A stretch of 64,000 nt of DNA from an uncultured Desulfobacteraceae bacterium (GCA_903953895.1 CAJBLH010000070.1:49839-113838); one strand, 5' to 3'. Positions 1 to 8,720 are shown, numbered from the stretch's first letter. Numbers and translations are program-made. The notes: generated by a model not told the origin, from the sequence alone.

Positions 1-913
1 GAATCGGCATGACGACAGCACCAGAAAAAATGCCAAGCACAAAGGCGGCGGCGGCGTAAAGCCCTCGGCTCCAGGCCGCGTGAAACGAAAACAGCCCCGG
101 GCCGAAGCCGGAAATCAAAAAGACGGCTGCCAGAACCCGGACCAGTGGTTTTGCGAGCAGATACAGCTCGACCGGGGTCAAAACCAGCCGTTCGGTCGTT
201 GAAAACGTAACCCGGCGCATGGTTTCATCCGCAGTCATGCCGTTTTTCAGAAACCGGGTGATATCCTCAGCCCGGATCGGCCCCCATACCACTTCAAATC
301 CACAGAGTTGTTTCACTTTCTGAGCAGACACTCCGGTTGCAGATAGCTGCGGCAGAACAAGCTGGCGGTGACGAACGAGCTGGGTCAGGTTGCAGCGGAC
401 AGCGCGATCGGCTACTTCCTGGCTGGAGAACGTTTTTTTGCCGGCAGCGCACCACACATTGATTCCCCGGGTGTCGCAGACCATGATCCATGCATCGACC
501 GATCCCAACTGCCGGCGAAGGGTGTCGAAACTGAGTTTGTAATTGGCTGTCACCAGAACCGGCGAATCCGGACCCGGAGAGCCGGCGCCGTAGATCCCCG
601 GAGCGACCTGATAGGCATCACGGAAAATTCCCAGCCTGACTCGGAAGGCGCCCAGCCAATCCCGGCCGGTCAGCCGGGTGTCGATTATCGGAACCCGGCC
701 CGTTGGTGTTTCCGTAAAATTTCGAACAAATTGGCAGATGGTGTATCCCGGCATTTCATGAGGGCCGGCAGGCTTTGTAATCGGAGAACCACAGCAGGGA
801 ATGTCTTTCGGTGCGGCAGCCGGCAGAGGAACAAACGGGCTCGATATTTTTTCACAGCCTGCGGGTGCGCCTTGTGTGCAGCAGTCCGGGCGGCAGGAGC
901 AGGGATTTGTCAT
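1..913 (-). CDS. hgcA: HgcA mercury-methylation corrinoid protein (3' end beyond window edge)
   Basis: HgcA is the corrinoid methyl carrier that passes a methyl group to Hg(II), with the ferredoxin HgcB as electron donor. The frame is open for 304 codons from the ATG at 913 to the window edge. A Cys-rich N-terminus (C5, C7, C11, C12, C20, C40, C41) precedes the soluble corrinoid domain. The diagnostic cap-helix motif NVWCAAGK spans residues 152-159, with C155 as the cobalt-coordinating cysteine. Other family signatures are VLVTANYKLSFD, LPQLSATGV and CGFEVVWGP. Hydrophobic membrane segments begin near residue 257 and run to the edge, as expected for the membrane-anchored C-terminus. A GGGAG Shine-Dalgarno sequence sits about 9 bases before the ATG. 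The ArsR-family gene lies 77 bases upstream on the same strand, so the two are probably cotranscribed. hgcB would be expected just left of the window. Family assignment is very firm; activity in this organism is inference. Confidence 0.96.
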   Translation of the reverse strand, partial: MTNPCSCRPDCCTQGAPAGCEKISSPFVPLPAAAPKDIPCCGSPITKPAGPHEMPGYTICQFVRNFTETPTGRVPIIDTRLTGRDWLGAFRVRLGIFRDAYQVAPGIYGAGSPGPDSPVLVTANYKLSFDTLRRQLGSVDAWIMVCDTRGINVWCAAGKKTFSSQEVADRAVRCNLTQLVRHRQLVLPQLSATGVSAQKVKQLCGFEVVWGPIRAEDITRFLKNGMTADETMRRVTFSTTERLVLTPVELYLLAKPLVRVLAAVFLISGFGPGLFSFHAAWSRGLYAAAAFVLGIFSGAVVMPI

Positions 914-990
914 GTTCTTTTCTCCCGAATCATCTTGTTTTTGGGATTCAGCGGTGATGAAAGTATCGGCAATGAGGTGTTGTCAATCGA

Positions 991-1314
991 TTATACGGTC
1001 AATTCGTCGATACCCTGCCGGAATCGTTCCAGCACATCCTTGTTCAGACAGTAACAGGTTCGGGGGCCGTCCACATTGCCCTGTATCAATCCGGCATTTT
1101 TCAAACACTTCAGATGCTGGCTGACCGTCGACTGGGCCAGCGGCAGCATCTCCACAATATTGCCGCAGATACAGCCGTCCATCGATCGGAGGTGCTGGAT
1201 AATCCGGACCCGCGCCGGATGTCCCAGTGCCTTGCAAATCCGAGCAAAATCAACTATATTCAAGTTGTTGGACCCGGAAAAGGCTTTTTCCGGATGCGGA
1301 GAAACCTGTATCAT
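991..1314 (-). CDS. ArsR/SmtB-family metal- or thiol-responsive repressor upstream of hgcA
   Basis: A winged-helix repressor of 107 residues, the usual ArsR length. The HTH reads LAQSTVSQHLKCLKNAGLI (about residues 59-77). A C-x-C pair (C48, C50) sits where thiol-metalloid-sensing ArsR proteins carry their alpha-3 ligands, and a second pair (C87, C89) lies in the wing. The start at 1314 has AAGGAG six bases upstream, and that Shine-Dalgarno sequence overlaps the end of a 14-bp inverted repeat, the probable autoregulatory operator. It is the first gene of a leftward unit with hgcA. ArsR-type regulators are known beside hgcAB in several methylators. Whether this one senses As(III), Hg(II) or something else cannot be told from sequence. 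Confidence 0.93.
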   Translation of the reverse strand: MIQVSPHPEKAFSGSNNLNIVDFARICKALGHPARVRIIQHLRSMDGCICGNIVEMLPLAQSTVSQHLKCLKNAGLIQGNVDGPRTCYCLNKDVLERFRQGIDELTV

Positions 1315-1321
1315 ATCGACT

Positions 1322-1358
1322 CCTTTTTATCGTATTTTTACGATATACGATAAAAAGG
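1322..1358. promoter_or_regulatory. Perfect 14-bp inverted repeat: probable ArsR operator
   Basis: Arms CCTTTTTATCGTAT (1322-1335) and its exact reverse complement (1345-1358) are separated by 9 bases. The element covers the -10 region and runs to the Shine-Dalgarno sequence of the ArsR gene, the usual place for an autoregulatory ArsR operator. In RNA it could also fold and hide the ribosome-binding site. Confidence 0.8.
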
Positions 1359-1368
1359 CTGGCGTCAA
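1340..1368 (-). promoter_or_regulatory. Sigma-70-type promoter of arsR-hgcA
   Basis: On the minus strand TTGACG (1363-1368) is followed after exactly 17 bases by TATCGT (1340-1345). The -10 lies inside the inverted repeat, so repressor binding would block polymerase. Matches are 5/6 and 4/6. Confidence 0.65.
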
Positions 1369-1445
1369 TGGAGAAAACAGCGTGAAACGCCTGTCTTTGC
1401 ATTGGTGGATCACAGTGACCAGGGTGGCTATTCTGTCGATCGGAA

Positions 1446-1474
1446 TTGACACCCGAATTCATTTGGCCTACTAT
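1446..1474 (+). promoter_or_regulatory. Sigma-70-type promoter for fabH-ubiB
   Basis: TTGACA (1446-1451), 17-base spacer, TACTAT (1469-1474). It lies about 75 bases before the fabH start in the divergent gap between arsR and fabH. Confidence 0.6.
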
Positions 1475-1550
1475 AAAACAGATGCAGGGAACGGCCCTGC
1501 CATTTACGAATTGATACCATGCCATTAAAACAGGAGATAAGTGAATTCCG

Positions 1551-2564
1551 TTGGAATATGCAGCTAAAATTACCGGAACAGGCTCGGCCTTTCCCCAGAA
1601 CCGGGTCTCAAATATAGATATTTCTGAAAAACTGGCGCTATCCGGAATCGAAACAAACGATTCGTGGATACGGGAACGAACCGGGATTGCCGAAAGACGC
1701 ATGTCCATGCCCGGAAATTCGGAAGAACACAACTCGTCTTTAGGGCTTGCCGCTGCCTGGAACGCCTTGAAGATGGCAGAAAAAACCCCTCTGGATATCG
1801 ATCAGATCATCTATTCCACCTGTACACCAGATACCATCCTGCCGTCAACCGCCTGCTGGCTGCAGCACAAGCTGGGAGCCGCCAAAGCCTGGGGAATGGA
1901 TTTGAATGCCGCCTGCTCAGGCTTTATCTATGGTCTGAGCATTGCCGATCAGTTCATCTGTTCCGGCAAGGCCAAAACCACATTGGTGATCGGCGCCGAA
2001 GTCCTGAGCTCCATCATCAACTGGAGCGACCGCTCCTCTTGCATTCTGTTCGGAGACGGGGCCGGGGCAGCCGTTGTCGAGCGCACTCAGGCGACCTCGG
2101 ATCAGCGCATTCTTTCCACCCATCTGCTCTCCGACGGCGCTCTCTGGGAAATGCTGCATGTTCCTGCAGGCGGATCGGCCCTGCCGGCCACACCCGAGAT
2201 AGCTTTGCAGCATCTTAATAAAATCCAGATGAATGGTCGGGAAATATTCAAGGTTGCCGTTCGAACCCTCAGTAGTTTTGCACTGAAGGCTTTGAAAAAA
2301 AACCAGATGACGGTGGATATGCTGGACTGGTTCATTCCCCATCAGGCCAATTTTCGAATTATCGAAGCGGTGGCCAAACGGCTGAATCTGCCCATGGAAA
2401 AAGTCCTGATCAATGTGGACCGCTATGGAAACACATCCTCTGCGACTGTACCGACCATGCTGGATGAGGCGGTTCGGGACGGCCGGATCCAAAAAGGTCA
2501 GACCGTTCTTCTGGATGCTTTCGGCGCCGGTCTCACCTACGGGTCCGTGCTTCTGAGATGGTAA
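1551..2564 (+). CDS. fabH: 3-oxoacyl-ACP synthase III (FabH-like)
   Basis: A thiolase-fold condensing enzyme of 337 residues; FabH joins an acyl-CoA starter to malonyl-ACP to begin fatty-acid synthesis. The complete Cys-His-Asn triad is visible: C122 in NAACSGF, H264 in IPHQANFRI and N294 in YGNTSSATVP. The glycine-rich end GAGLTYGSVLLRW is typical. The start is TTG at 1551; the nearby GTG at 1541 is in another frame and soon hits a stop. An AGGAG sequence lies about 15 bases upstream, rather far. A UbiB-like gene follows 10 bases later, so the two look like an operon. With no other fab genes nearby, a specialised FabH homologue (secondary lipid or quinone-linked) is possible. Confidence 0.9.
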   Translation: MEYAAKITGTGSAFPQNRVSNIDISEKLALSGIETNDSWIRERTGIAERRMSMPGNSEEHNSSLGLAAAWNALKMAEKTPLDIDQIIYSTCTPDTILPSTACWLQHKLGAAKAWGMDLNAACSGFIYGLSIADQFICSGKAKTTLVIGAEVLSSIINWSDRSSCILFGDGAGAAVVERTQATSDQRILSTHLLSDGALWEMLHVPAGGSALPATPEIALQHLNKIQMNGREIFKVAVRTLSSFALKALKKNQMTVDMLDWFIPHQANFRIIEAVAKRLNLPMEKVLINVDRYGNTSSATVPTMLDEAVRDGRIQKGQTVLLDAFGAGLTYGSVLLRW

Positions 2565-2574
2565 TTTCACATCT

Positions 2575-4272
2575 ATGCTGAGCATCCGGAAAATCGGCGT
2601 TCTGGGAAGAACCTACCGTCACCTGAACCGGTATCGCCAGATTCTGGCAATCCTGTTCAGCTACGGATTCGGCGAAGTCATCGAACTTCTCAGAATCGAT
2701 CAGTATCTGGATATCGGTCTGCAGATGATTTCGAAAAACCGTGGAGAGCGCGTGGAAAAACTCTCCCGCGCCGAAAGAATCCGAATGGCCATCGAAGAGC
2801 TTGGGCCGACGTACATCAAGCTGGGCCAAGTGCTTTCCACCCGCCCGGATCTGATTCCGGCCGAGTTCATCCTGGAGCTGTCCCGGCTTCAAGACAATGT
2901 TCCGCCCTTTGGTTTCTGTGAAACCGAAAAAATCATTCAATCCGAATTTGGCGTACCCATCGATGAGATATTTGATTTTCCGGATAAAACACCGGTGGCG
3001 TCGGCATCCATTGCCCAGGTTTATCGGACCGTATCCCGGGACGGGGAACTGCTGGCCGTCAAGGTTCAGCGGCCGGGCATCCGGCGGATAATCGAGGTCG
3101 ATCTGGAAATCATGCTTCATCTGGCCATGCTGATGGAGCGCCATATCGAAGAATTCGCTTTGCACCGCCCGGTTCGCATCGTGGAAGAATTCGCCAAAGT
3201 GCTTGAAAACGAAATCGATTTTACGCTCGAAGCAGCCAGCATGGAGCGGATCGCCGCGATGTTTCTGAATGATCCGGCAGTGTATGTTCCCAAAGTGTAT
3301 CGCGACAAATCCTGTGCAGTGGTGCTGACCATGGAAATGGTTGAAGGCATTAAAATCACCCACATCGAAGCTATTGAAAAGGCCGGACTGGATCGAAAAC
3401 TGTTGACGGTAAGGGGGGCGGATGTCTGTTTGAAACAAATTTTCCAATACGGATTTTTTCATGCCGATCCCCATCCCGGCAATATCTATGCGCTGGCGGG
3501 GAATGTGATCTGTCTGCTGGATTTCGGAATGGTCGGCACCGTAGACCAAAGAACCCGCGAAGATATCGTCGAGCTGGTGGACAGTATCGTCCACCATCAC
3601 CCGGCCCGGGCCGCCCAGGTGCTTCTGAGAATTACCGAATGGGATAAGGAGCCCGATTTGAGATCGTTTGAAAAAGATGTGTCTGAATTCATGGGGATGC
3701 ATCTTTTCAAGCCTCTCCGGGATATCAAAATCGGCAGGCTGCTTCAGCATCTTCTGGAGATTTCAGCGGAACATCGCCTGCGGATTCCGGCGGACATCTT
3801 TCTGATGTTGAAGGCCCTGGGAACGGTGGAAGGGATTGCCATGGTGCTGGATCCGGAATTTGACATGATATCACACGCCACCCCGTATATTCAAAAAGTC
3901 AAACTGGCCCGCCTGCATCCAGAAAGAATCGCCGGGGATGCGATGCAGTTGGCGTCTCAATTCATGGATTTTCTGGGCCAGTTTCCGCAGGACGTTCTGG
4001 AGATTGCCCGGCTCCTTCGCCAGCAGAAGCTGACAGTGAAAATTGAACAGACAGGGCTCTCAACACTTCTTGCCACCCAGGATCAGATCAGCAACCGGAT
4101 CGCCTTTTCCATCGTCATCGCATCGCTGATTATCGGCTCGGCCCTCATCGTCATTTCCGAAACACCGCCGCTGGTTTACGGGATATCTTTCATCGGCTTC
4201 ATCGGTTTTATCGCAGCCGCCCTGATGGGAATATGGCTTCTGGTTGCCATCATCCGAAAAGGAAAACTATAG
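2575..4272 (+). CDS. ubiB: UbiB/ABC1/AarF-family atypical kinase, membrane anchored
   Basis: A 565-residue protein of the UbiB (ABC1/COQ8) family, atypical ATPases/kinases needed for isoprenoid-quinone synthesis or lipid homeostasis. Signatures present are the KxGQ-containing stretch YIKLGQVLSTRPDLIP (near residue 85), the catalytic-loop-like HADPHPGN and the DFG-like LLDFGMVG. Two hydrophobic helices at about 510-562 form the usual C-terminal membrane anchor. It starts 10 bases after fabH and probably shares its promoter. The gene ends 10 bases before the convergent PilB-like gene. In a menaquinone-using anaerobe the exact substrate is unknown; the family assignment is secure. Confidence 0.9.
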   Translation: MLSIRKIGVLGRTYRHLNRYRQILAILFSYGFGEVIELLRIDQYLDIGLQMISKNRGERVEKLSRAERIRMAIEELGPTYIKLGQVLSTRPDLIPAEFILELSRLQDNVPPFGFCETEKIIQSEFGVPIDEIFDFPDKTPVASASIAQVYRTVSRDGELLAVKVQRPGIRRIIEVDLEIMLHLAMLMERHIEEFALHRPVRIVEEFAKVLENEIDFTLEAASMERIAAMFLNDPAVYVPKVYRDKSCAVVLTMEMVEGIKITHIEAIEKAGLDRKLLTVRGADVCLKQIFQYGFFHADPHPGNIYALAGNVICLLDFGMVGTVDQRTREDIVELVDSIVHHHPARAAQVLLRITEWDKEPDLRSFEKDVSEFMGMHLFKPLRDIKIGRLLQHLLEISAEHRLRIPADIFLMLKALGTVEGIAMVLDPEFDMISHATPYIQKVKLARLHPERIAGDAMQLASQFMDFLGQFPQDVLEIARLLRQQKLTVKIEQTGLSTLLATQDQISNRIAFSIVIASLIIGSALIVISETPPLVYGISFIGFIGFIAAALMGIWLLVAIIRKGKL

Positions 4273-4282
4273 CTTTTCCATA

Positions 4283-6523
4283 TCACTCGGTTTCATCTGG
4301 CGGGCGGTTTAAAATCCGGTTGATCCGGGCAACAAGCCGTTTGGGATTGACCGGTTTGGTCAGATAATCATCAGCGCCGGCGTTGATGACTGCAACTTCG
4401 GCATCCACTTCATCCTTTGACGTCAGCATAATGATGGGAATAAAGCGGGTGGTCAGTTGGGACTTGAGTTTGGTAATCAACTCCATGCCGTCCATTTCCG
4501 GCATCAGGTAATCGGTGATGATGAGATCCGGCTTTTCCTGAACGGCGATCTTCAGGGCATCGTTGCCGTTATGGGCGGATACGGTCAGATAATTCTGGGA
4601 TTCAAGAATATTTTTTAAAATCTTTAAAATAACCGGGTTGTCATCCACGACCAGTATTTTTTCCGGATGAATGCTGGCAATGGAGGAATGCGAATCGGGT
4701 TGCTGAGATTGGCCTTTCTCGTATGTTGAAACCGGTTCCTGGCTCTCCACGGCTTTGTCCAAATATTCCTGTGCCGCATCATCATACTCCGGAGGCGCCA
4801 CGCGGAATACCTCCTCGATCGTTGTCAAGCCCATGAATGCCTTGCTGATGCCATCCATGCTCAATGCCATAAATCCATCCTTTTCCGCCGCTTTTTTGAT
4901 GGCGACTGCGGAAATGTTTCTGGAAAGGATTTCCCTGATGGCAGGCGTGATCAGCAGGATTTCAAATATCCCAAGTCTGCCGGTGTATCCGGAATACTGA
5001 CAGAGCTCACAACCGGAACCCTTCCAGAATTTTTTGGTGCGGTCCGGTTTGATGATGGATTCCAGTTGCTCAAAAACCTGAGGGGTCATCGGGTCGGGTA
5101 TCTTGCATTTCGTGCATATCCCCCGGACCAGGCGTTGCCCGATCACAGCGATCAGGGAATCCGCGATGACAAAGGAATCAACGCCCATATCCAGAAGTCG
5201 GCTGATTGCCGAGGGCGAATCATTGGTATGAAGGGTGGAAAGTACGAGGTGACCTGTTTGAGCCGCCTGAAATGCAATCTTGGCCGTTTCACCGTCCCGG
5301 ATTTCCCCAACCATGACGATATCCGGATCTTGCCTTAAAATCGATCTGAGACCATCGGCAAAGGTGATTCCCGCCTTCGGGTTGATCTGCACCTGATTGA
5401 TTCCGGGAATATCGAATTCCACGGGATCTTCAACCGTTACGATGTTGACCCTGGAAGAATTCAGGTGCTTCAATGCCGTGTACAAGGTCGAGGATTTGCC
5501 ACTGCCGGTCGGGCCCGTTACCAGAATGATCCCCTGGGGTCTGACAATGGCCTCCATAAAATGCCGCAGATCATTTTCCGAGAACCCCAATTGGGCGATT
5601 TCCAAACCGGCGGCACTGGGATTTAAAATACGGATGGTCACTTTTTCTCCGTAGGAAGCCGGAAGGGTGGAAATCCGAAGATCATAGCGGGTATCGGCCA
5701 TCTTGACCTGGGCCCTTCCATCCTGAGGCTTTCGGCGAATGGATATATCCATGTTGGAGATAATCTTGATCCGGGAAACCAGCGACAAATGAATTTGTTT
5801 GTCGATCTGCATGATTTCCCGCATGATGCCGTCTATCCGGTACCGGATGACCACGTTGTCTTTTTGTGGTTCAATGTGAATGTCACTGGCTTTCATTTTG
5901 ATGGCATCGGCCAGGACCGTATTGGTAAAACGCACCACCGGCGGCAGTTTGGTTAAATTCAGCAGATCCTGCACATTGTGTTCTTTTTCCTTGACATGGC
6001 CGATAATCTCGAAGTTATCGATAATCCCCATATCTGACTTCAGCGCATTCTCAAGGTTTCGTTTGGGATAGAATTTCTGGATTGCGAACAGGATGTCGCT
6101 CTGGGGGGCGATCGTGGTGAAAATATCCATCTGGGTGATAAACCGCAGATCGTCGAGTGCATAAAATTCCAGCGGATTCGCCATGACAATGATCAGTTGC
6201 TTTTTGACCACCTTGATCGGAAGCAGCAGATAATTTTCAGCCATATCATGCGGTATGAGATCGATCACATCCTTCGGTATGTCGATGTCGTTCAGTCGCA
6301 GAAAGGGGATTTTAAGCTGGCTGGCCAGAGCTTTGGCGATCTTTTCATCATCGGTAACCCCCATATCTATGAGAATCTGACCAATTTTCTTTTTTTGGGT
6401 TTTTTGGATTTCCAGGGCGTTTTCCAGCGTTTTCTGATCGATCAGATTGGCCTGAAGCAACAGTTCTCCCAGTTTTTTACGTCTTTCTGGGGCGTTGGGT
6501 GGATTTTCCGGCGGTGTGTTCAT
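4283..6523 (-). CDS. PilB/GspE-type secretion or pilus ATPase fused to a C-terminal receiver domain
   Basis: A 746-residue hexameric traffic ATPase of the type II secretion/type IV pilus class with an unusual C-terminal response-regulator domain. Order: MshEN/GSPII_E N-terminal domain (about 15-155), ATPase core with Walker A GPTGSGKSS (about 337-345), Asp box, Walker B DPDIVMVGEIRD, and a Zn site formed by CTKC and CELC. A linker leads to a receiver domain from about residue 615 (ILVVDD, phospho-acceptor Asp in ITDYLMPEMDG, Lys in LTKPVNP). The ATG at 6523 is preferred over one ten codons upstream because GAGGA lies four bases before it. An Hpt gene lies 116 bases upstream on the same strand. 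Phosphorylation control of assembly or retraction is inference. No other pilus gene is close. Confidence 0.93.
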   Translation of the reverse strand: MNTPPENPPNAPERRKKLGELLLQANLIDQKTLENALEIQKTQKKKIGQILIDMGVTDDEKIAKALASQLKIPFLRLNDIDIPKDVIDLIPHDMAENYLLLPIKVVKKQLIIVMANPLEFYALDDLRFITQMDIFTTIAPQSDILFAIQKFYPKRNLENALKSDMGIIDNFEIIGHVKEKEHNVQDLLNLTKLPPVVRFTNTVLADAIKMKASDIHIEPQKDNVVIRYRIDGIMREIMQIDKQIHLSLVSRIKIISNMDISIRRKPQDGRAQVKMADTRYDLRISTLPASYGEKVTIRILNPSAAGLEIAQLGFSENDLRHFMEAIVRPQGIILVTGPTGSGKSSTLYTALKHLNSSRVNIVTVEDPVEFDIPGINQVQINPKAGITFADGLRSILRQDPDIVMVGEIRDGETAKIAFQAAQTGHLVLSTLHTNDSPSAISRLLDMGVDSFVIADSLIAVIGQRLVRGICTKCKIPDPMTPQVFEQLESIIKPDRTKKFWKGSGCELCQYSGYTGRLGIFEILLITPAIREILSRNISAVAIKKAAEKDGFMALSMDGISKAFMGLTTIEEVFRVAPPEYDDAAQEYLDKAVESQEPVSTYEKGQSQQPDSHSSIASIHPEKILVVDDNPVILKILKNILESQNYLTVSAHNGNDALKIAVQEKPDLIITDYLMPEMDGMELITKLKSQLTTRFIPIIMLTSKDEVDAEVAVINAGADDYLTKPVNPKRLVARINRILNRPPDETE

Positions 6524-6639
6524 GGGGTCCTCGCTAACAGCCAGGTTGCGCATGGGTTAATCGATAGCGTGAGGAATTGACCGACACTTTTCTATACCCT
6601 TTTGCCGTCGATAGTGCAAGGAGTTCCACGGTGGTGATG

Positions 6640-6972
6640 TTACCTGTTTTTAAGGACTTCCTCAAGTTCTGAAAGCAACGCCTGCATTTGTTTCTGGAAT
6701 GAGAGAACCGTCCGGGTCAGATCTTCTATTTTATTTTCACGGGACTGCTGCATGATCAGTTGAGCATAGTTGGAAATGTCCATGAATCCCAAGGTGCCGG
6801 TAGACCCTTTCAGGGAGTGGGCAGCCGCTCCGACCTGCGTCATGTCCTGTCTGTCGAATGCCGCCATCATCGATATGAGATCGGAAGGCGCAGTCTGGAT
6901 AAAGAGCTCCAGAACACTGTAGATATCGTCTTCTTCCAGCCCAAGTTGTGAAGCCACCTGTTTAACGTTCAT
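6640..6972 (-). CDS. Histidine phosphotransfer (Hpt) domain protein
   Basis: A stand-alone 110-residue Hpt protein that would shuttle a phosphoryl group between receiver domains. The phosphorylatable histidine is H52 in AAAHSLKGSTGTLGF, the canonical HxxKG Hpt motif; the rest is predicted helical bundle. A GAGGA Shine-Dalgarno sequence precedes the ATG. It lies directly upstream of the PilB-REC gene on the same strand, so the fused receiver is a natural candidate partner. nth ends nearby: its first base after the gap is 44 bases beyond this gene's start on the same strand. Partner assignment is inference; the domain call is firm. Confidence 0.9.
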   Translation of the reverse strand: MNVKQVASQLGLEEDDIYSVLELFIQTAPSDLISMMAAFDRQDMTQVGAAAHSLKGSTGTLGFMDISNYAQLIMQQSRENKIEDLTRTVLSFQKQMQALLSELEEVLKNR

Positions 6973-7016
6973 GATTTCCTCATATGTTTTAAATCATTCG
7001 GCTTTGTTCATTTTTT

Positions 7017-7661
7017 TCAGGCACCGGCGTTTTCTACGGCGGAGGGGCACAGATGCGGGAGCGGACATGACGGGCATCCGGGTTTTCTGGCCCGGCAAAT
7101 TTCTCTGCCGAAATAAATCAGCCGCTGACAAAATGCATTCCATGATCTTTCAGGGATAAGCACCATTAGATCCAACTCGATTTTTTCCGGGTTCTGGTTT
7201 TGGGTCAGCCCCAGGCGTCTGGATATCCTGATTACATGGGTATCCACGACAATTCCGGGTTTTCCAAAGGCAGCGCCCAAAACCACATTGGCTGTTTTTC
7301 GCCCGACACCGGGCAATTGAACGAGTTCCTCGATTGTATCCGGCACCCTGCCTTGAAACCGGTTGATCAGCATTTCGGAACAGCGTTTAATGTTTCTGGC
7401 CTTGTTGTGATAGAACCCAGTAGAATGAATCAGGTTTTCGATGGTTTCGGTATCGGCCCGGGCAAAATCCTGCGGGCTGGACAGCCGATCAAAAAGAACC
7501 GGCGTTACCTGGTTCACCTGTTTATCCGTACACTGGGCTGATAACTGGGTGGCGACCAGCAACTGGAAAGGGCTCCTGAAATCCAGTTGAGTCTTGACAT
7601 CGGGATAGGCGGTACTTAGTATCTGACGAATTTTGCCGGCTTTTTCTTTCAGTGTCATCAT
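7017..7661 (-). CDS. nth: Endonuclease III, DNA glycosylase/AP lyase
   Basis: A 214-residue base-excision-repair enzyme that removes oxidised pyrimidines and cuts the abasic site. The HhH motif LPGVGRKTANVVL holds the catalytic Lys; the catalytic Asp is in VVDTHVIRISRRLGL. The C-terminus has the [4Fe-4S] ligand pattern C-x6-C-x2-C-x5-C (CRARKPGCPSCPLPHLC). The ATG at 7661 matches the usual N-terminus (MTLKEKAGKIRQIL); the frame stays open further upstream, but that would overlap the divergent gene at 7703. It starts back to back with the PP-loop gene, leaving a 41-base shared promoter region. Confidence 0.95.
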   Translation of the reverse strand: MMTLKEKAGKIRQILSTAYPDVKTQLDFRSPFQLLVATQLSAQCTDKQVNQVTPVLFDRLSSPQDFARADTETIENLIHSTGFYHNKARNIKRCSEMLINRFQGRVPDTIEELVQLPGVGRKTANVVLGAAFGKPGIVVDTHVIRISRRLGLTQNQNPEKIELDLMVLIPERSWNAFCQRLIYFGREICRARKPGCPSCPLPHLCPSAVENAGA

Positions 7662-7702
7662 CTTTGAACTCGCTAAAATTAAACTTATGAAAAAACCATA
7701 CC

Positions 7703-8701
7703 ATGAATCACCATGAAAATAAAGTCCGGGCATTGGGGCTGTGTTCCGGTGGACTGGACAGCATTCTGGCGGCCGTCGTTCTCAGAAATCAGGGGATTGC
7801 CGTCGAGTGGATCACCTTTGAAACTCCGTTTTTCTCCGCAGAAAAGGCCCGCCGAGCTTCGGAACGGTTTCATATTCCGCTGATCGTTGAAAACATCACC
7901 CGGCCCTACCTGGAGATGCTGCGCGATCCGCCGTGCGGGTACGGCCAGCACATGAACCCCTGTATGGATTGTCATGCCCTCATGTTTCGACTGGCCGGCC
8001 GGGTGTTGGAAGACAGGGGGATGGATTTTTTGTTCAGCGGCGAAGTCCTGGGACAGCGGCCCATGTCACAGACCCGTTCATCACTCCGCTATGTCGAAAA
8101 ACATTCCGGATGCCGCCAGGTGATTGTCCGTCCGCTGAGTGCAAGGCTTCTTGAGGAGACCCTTCCGGAGAAAAACGGGCTTGTGAACCGGGGGCTGCTG
8201 CTGGGGCTGTCCGGCAGATCGCGGAAACCGCAAATTTCCATGGCCCGGGCGTGGGGGATTGTCGATTATCCGGCGCCTGCAGGCGGTTGTCTTCTGACGG
8301 AAAAGGTTTACAGCCTCCGTTTGAAAGATCTTTTCGACCACCGGACGGACTGCACGGAAAATGCGCTTCATCTGCTCAAATACGGCCGACATATCCGCCT
8401 GAGCGCGGATGTGAAGATCATTGTGGGCCGGACCCTGCAGGACAATACCGCCATCCTGAGCCACCGGGATCCGTTACAGGATATGGTATTGAAAACAGTA
8501 AATATCCCAGGCCCTGTCGTTTTGATTCCATCTGAGGCGGGAAACGACGATATCCGGCTAGCGGCATCCATCTGCGCTGGCTATACCAAGGCTCTGGATG
8601 ATGTGCCGGTGGCTGTCGATGCGGTATCACCGGAAGATGTCAGCTCCTTTCAGGTTATCCCAATACGTCCTGAATCCGTTCAGTCCATGCTGATCGGCTG
8701 A
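7703..8701 (+). CDS. PP-loop ATPase (ThiI/MnmA-like, tRNA-thiolation type) with NFACT-R-like C-terminus
   Basis: A 332-residue member of the adenine-nucleotide alpha-hydrolase superfamily. The PP-loop is SGGLDSILAA near residue 14, followed by a CMDC pair and the conserved GEVLGQRPMSQ. In MnmA/ThiI relatives these elements adenylate a tRNA base before sulfur transfer. After the ATPase part, PAPAGGCLLTEKVYSLRLKD begins a region resembling the NFACT-R/DUF814-type RNA-binding module. The natural substrate of this subgroup is not established. It is divergent from nth and is followed by a weak hairpin. Family call good, exact reaction uncertain. Confidence 0.78.
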   Translation: MNHHENKVRALGLCSGGLDSILAAVVLRNQGIAVEWITFETPFFSAEKARRASERFHIPLIVENITRPYLEMLRDPPCGYGQHMNPCMDCHALMFRLAGRVLEDRGMDFLFSGEVLGQRPMSQTRSSLRYVEKHSGCRQVIVRPLSARLLEETLPEKNGLVNRGLLLGLSGRSRKPQISMARAWGIVDYPAPAGGCLLTEKVYSLRLKDLFDHRTDCTENALHLLKYGRHIRLSADVKIIVGRTLQDNTAILSHRDPLQDMVLKTVNIPGPVVLIPSEAGNDDIRLAASICAGYTKALDDVPVAVDAVSPEDVSSFQVIPIRPESVQSMLIG

Positions 8702-8720
8702 TCGAGATTTCTGTTTGATT

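Noticed and set aside
368..1054. Plus-strand frame of 228 codons at the left edge
   Set aside because: It is the complement of hgcA, whose motifs on the minus strand are decisive.
2533..3750. Long minus-strand frame (405 codons) opposite ubiB
   Set aside because: Mirror frame of a clear UbiB gene; no recognisable motif and no ribosome-binding site.
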